21,725 nucleotides of DNA from Patescibacteria group bacterium (lineage in GTDB: Bacteria; Patescibacteriota; Gracilibacteria; UM-FILTER-43-11). Below, piece by piece: positions 20,645 to 21,725 of this stretch. How positions within the stretch are numbered: the stretch's first letter is position 1; every line of letters starts with the position of its first letter. The stretch lies in NCBI GenBank assembly GCA_029260985.1, contig JAJDCE010000143.1, positions 1-21,725 on the forward strand, read 5' to 3'. A model generated the notes under the pieces. It was not told the origin of the DNA. It did not search any database and was given only the letters and a program-made list of their open reading frames with translations. The position numbers were made by a program, and so were the translations under genes.

Positions 20645-20911
20645 ATGAGTCCTCCGAAGGTTATATTGCTGATTACTTCACAGAATGTGGTATTTAGTGG
20701 TACTTTACTTCCCATGGAATCTTTAGATAACAAATCAGAGAGATCGGAGGAGTCCCGAATAACATTAGACCTGCGTTCAGCCCTTTTTATCATATTAGCT
20801 GGAATCATTGTCGGAGGTTCGTGTGGACAGCTGATAAAGAATGGGGCTGACAGAGAGCCACCATCGAAAGAGAGTAGAGTTATAAAACAGATTTCAAATC
20901 AAAAAAAATAA
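20645..20911 (+). CDS. Small single-pass membrane protein in the kinase operon
   Basis: The predicted product is 88 residues with one hydrophobic helix, SALFIILAGIIVGGSCGQL (45-63), flanked by a charged N-terminal part and a basic, probably disordered C-terminal tail. The ATG at 20645 follows the STAS-like stop by one base, consistent with coupling. An internal ATG at 20714 would give a 65-residue protein (MESLDNK...) and is a real alternative. The tail contains EPPSKESRV (71-79), identical in sequence but not in codons to residues 16-24 of the GNAT-like protein at 8501-9418. No family is recognised. It could anchor the kinase/STAS pair at the membrane, but this is speculative. Confidence 0.5.
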   Translation: MSPPKVILLITSQNVVFSGTLLPMESLDNKSERSEESRITLDLRSALFIILAGIIVGGSCGQLIKNGADREPPSKESRVIKQISNQKK

Positions 20912-20938
20912 TCCCTTCAACCCCATCCGTTTATTCTC

Positions 20939-20944
20939 TATAAT
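20939..20944 (+). promoter_or_regulatory. Candidate -10 box of purL
   Basis: A perfect TATAAT lies 26 bases before the purL ATG, implying a leader of about 20 nt. No clear -35 element (TTCAAC at 17 bases is poor) and no Shine-Dalgarno are seen. Confidence 0.4.
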
Positions 20945-20970
20945 AGGCATGCTTTTTAACGATATAAAGT

Positions 20971-21725
20971 ATGGTCGAAGTTCTGGAATTTTCGAAAATG
21001 TCTGATGAGCAGGTACAGAATGTCTTAAAAGACTATCGTATTAGTCTGTCAGTTGAAGAAGCGAGAAAGGTTGAGAAGATTTTAAAGCGTCCTCCCACAC
21101 TCACCGAAGCCATCATGTGGGGAATTCAAGGGTCAGAACATTGTTCATATCGGAGCACTCGCCAATACCTCAAAAACCTACCCACCAAAGCGCCAAACGT
21201 CATTTTAGGGCCAGTGGAGGATTCTGGGGTTATTGAAATTGCCCGCGATGGTGATGACCGATGGGGACTTATTATGTCGCACGAATCCCACAATCACCCC
21301 AGCCAAATTGTACCTTACGAAGGAGCTGCGACGGGGATTGGTGGGAATGTGCGGGATGTTTGTTGTATGGGTGGTAAGGTGATTGCCTGTTTAGACAGTC
21401 TCCGATTCGGCGAAACAGAGAATAATGAATCCAGACTGATCGCCAATGAAGTGGTACGTGGGGTGGCGGGATACGGAAATCCTATTGGAGTTCCGAATCT
21501 TGGAGGAGATGTCCGGTTTGGAAAAAATTTTAACGACAACTGCCTGGTAAACGTGCTCACTCTCGGCTTAGTAAAAGAATCAGAGATTATTCACTCCTAC
21601 GTGCCGGATGAGGCCGCTGAGGAAGGATACGATATCATCACATTCGGAAAACCCACCGACAACAGTGGACTGGGAGGGGCTTCGTTTGCGAGTGTGGAGT
21701 TGGATGAAAAAGATAAAGAAGCAAA
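20971..21725 (+). CDS. purL: Phosphoribosylformylglycinamidine synthase subunit, 5' part (runs off the window)
   Basis: The open frame starts at ATG 20971 and continues to the window edge (251 complete codons). PurL uses ATP and glutamine-derived ammonia to convert FGAR to FGAM in de novo purine synthesis. Diagnostic motifs are GSEHCSYRSTRQYLK (about 54-68), SHESHNHPSQIVPYEGAATGIGG (about 103-125) with its ATP/metal-binding residues, and LDSLRFG. The typical RD..xMGARP segment reads RDVCCMGGKVIAC here, a mild deviation. The N-terminus is short, as in the small PurL that works with separate PurQ and PurS. The remainder, including the second half-domain, lies outside the window. It is transcribed in the same direction as the kinase operon but has its own -10 candidate. 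Confidence 0.96.
   Translation, partial: MVEVLEFSKMSDEQVQNVLKDYRISLSVEEARKVEKILKRPPTLTEAIMWGIQGSEHCSYRSTRQYLKNLPTKAPNVILGPVEDSGVIEIARDGDDRWGLIMSHESHNHPSQIVPYEGAATGIGGNVRDVCCMGGKVIACLDSLRFGETENNESRLIANEVVRGVAGYGNPIGVPNLGGDVRFGKNFNDNCLVNVLTLGLVKESEIIHSYVPDEAAEEGYDIITFGKPTDNSGLGGASFASVELDEKDKEA

Noticed and set aside
1..21725. Alternative genetic code with TGA as glycine, as in Gracilibacteria/Absconditabacteria
   Set aside because: TGA ends metK, the histidine kinase, the MGMT-like gene and the REC gene at 11573 at the expected lengths, and no conserved gene has an internal TGA.

Overview
The window looks like a piece of a candidate-phylum bacterial chromosome. The genes are densely packed, intergenic gaps are short (none reaches 300 bases), base composition is moderate to AT-rich, and almost no start codon is preceded by a Shine-Dalgarno sequence. 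TGA is used as an ordinary stop (metK, the REC protein at 11573, the histidine kinase, the MGMT-like gene), so the TGA-recoded Gracilibacteria/Absconditabacteria are unlikely. An S-layer-homology surface protein, a short solo VKOR, KorAB with a flavodoxin, de novo purine synthesis and murI together suggest a relatively gene-rich Patescibacteria (CPR) lineage such as Peregrinibacteria. This placement is an inference; no rRNA is present to settle it.

Layout. 1-1408: 3' end of a large surface protein with Thr- and Gly-rich linkers and three SLH domains, closed by a long hairpin. 1486-4101: methyl-cycle genes ahcY and metK, with a SAM-clan riboswitch and an overlapping terminator/antiterminator directly before metK. 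4170-4367: cold-shock protein with its own promoter and an 87-nt structured leader. 4507-11968: signalling-rich block. It holds murI coupled to an ATP-binding-deficient histidine-kinase-like protein, two REC-only regulators, a large membrane histidine kinase and an OmpR-type regulator. Inside it, in line with the kinase, lie an ornithine-decarboxylase-like PLP enzyme and a probable GNAT acyltransferase with a zinc-knuckle insertion. 11975-12722: solo VKOR and a short MGMT-type protein. 12813-18383: co-directional central-metabolism run of enolase, a lipoprotein, flavodoxin and 2-oxoacid:acceptor oxidoreductase alpha and beta. 18412-18513: a double-hairpin, REPIN/MITE-like palindrome. 18591-20911: Hanks-type Ser/Thr kinase, a STAS (SpoIIAA-like) protein and a small membrane protein, apparently one operon. 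20971-end: 5' part of purL.

How the genes may work together. AhcY and MetK recycle and make S-adenosylmethionine under SAM feedback. Enolase feeds PEP and pyruvate, and KorAB can oxidise a 2-oxoacid with flavodoxin as the likely electron carrier. The most interesting hypothesis is a complete His-Asp-His-Asp phosphorelay: sensor kinase, single-domain receivers, Spo0B/ChpT-like phosphotransferase and OmpR-type output regulator. It is physically linked to a decarboxylase/acyltransferase pair that could make a small amine-derived molecule. A second possible signalling cassette is the kinase/STAS/membrane-protein operon.
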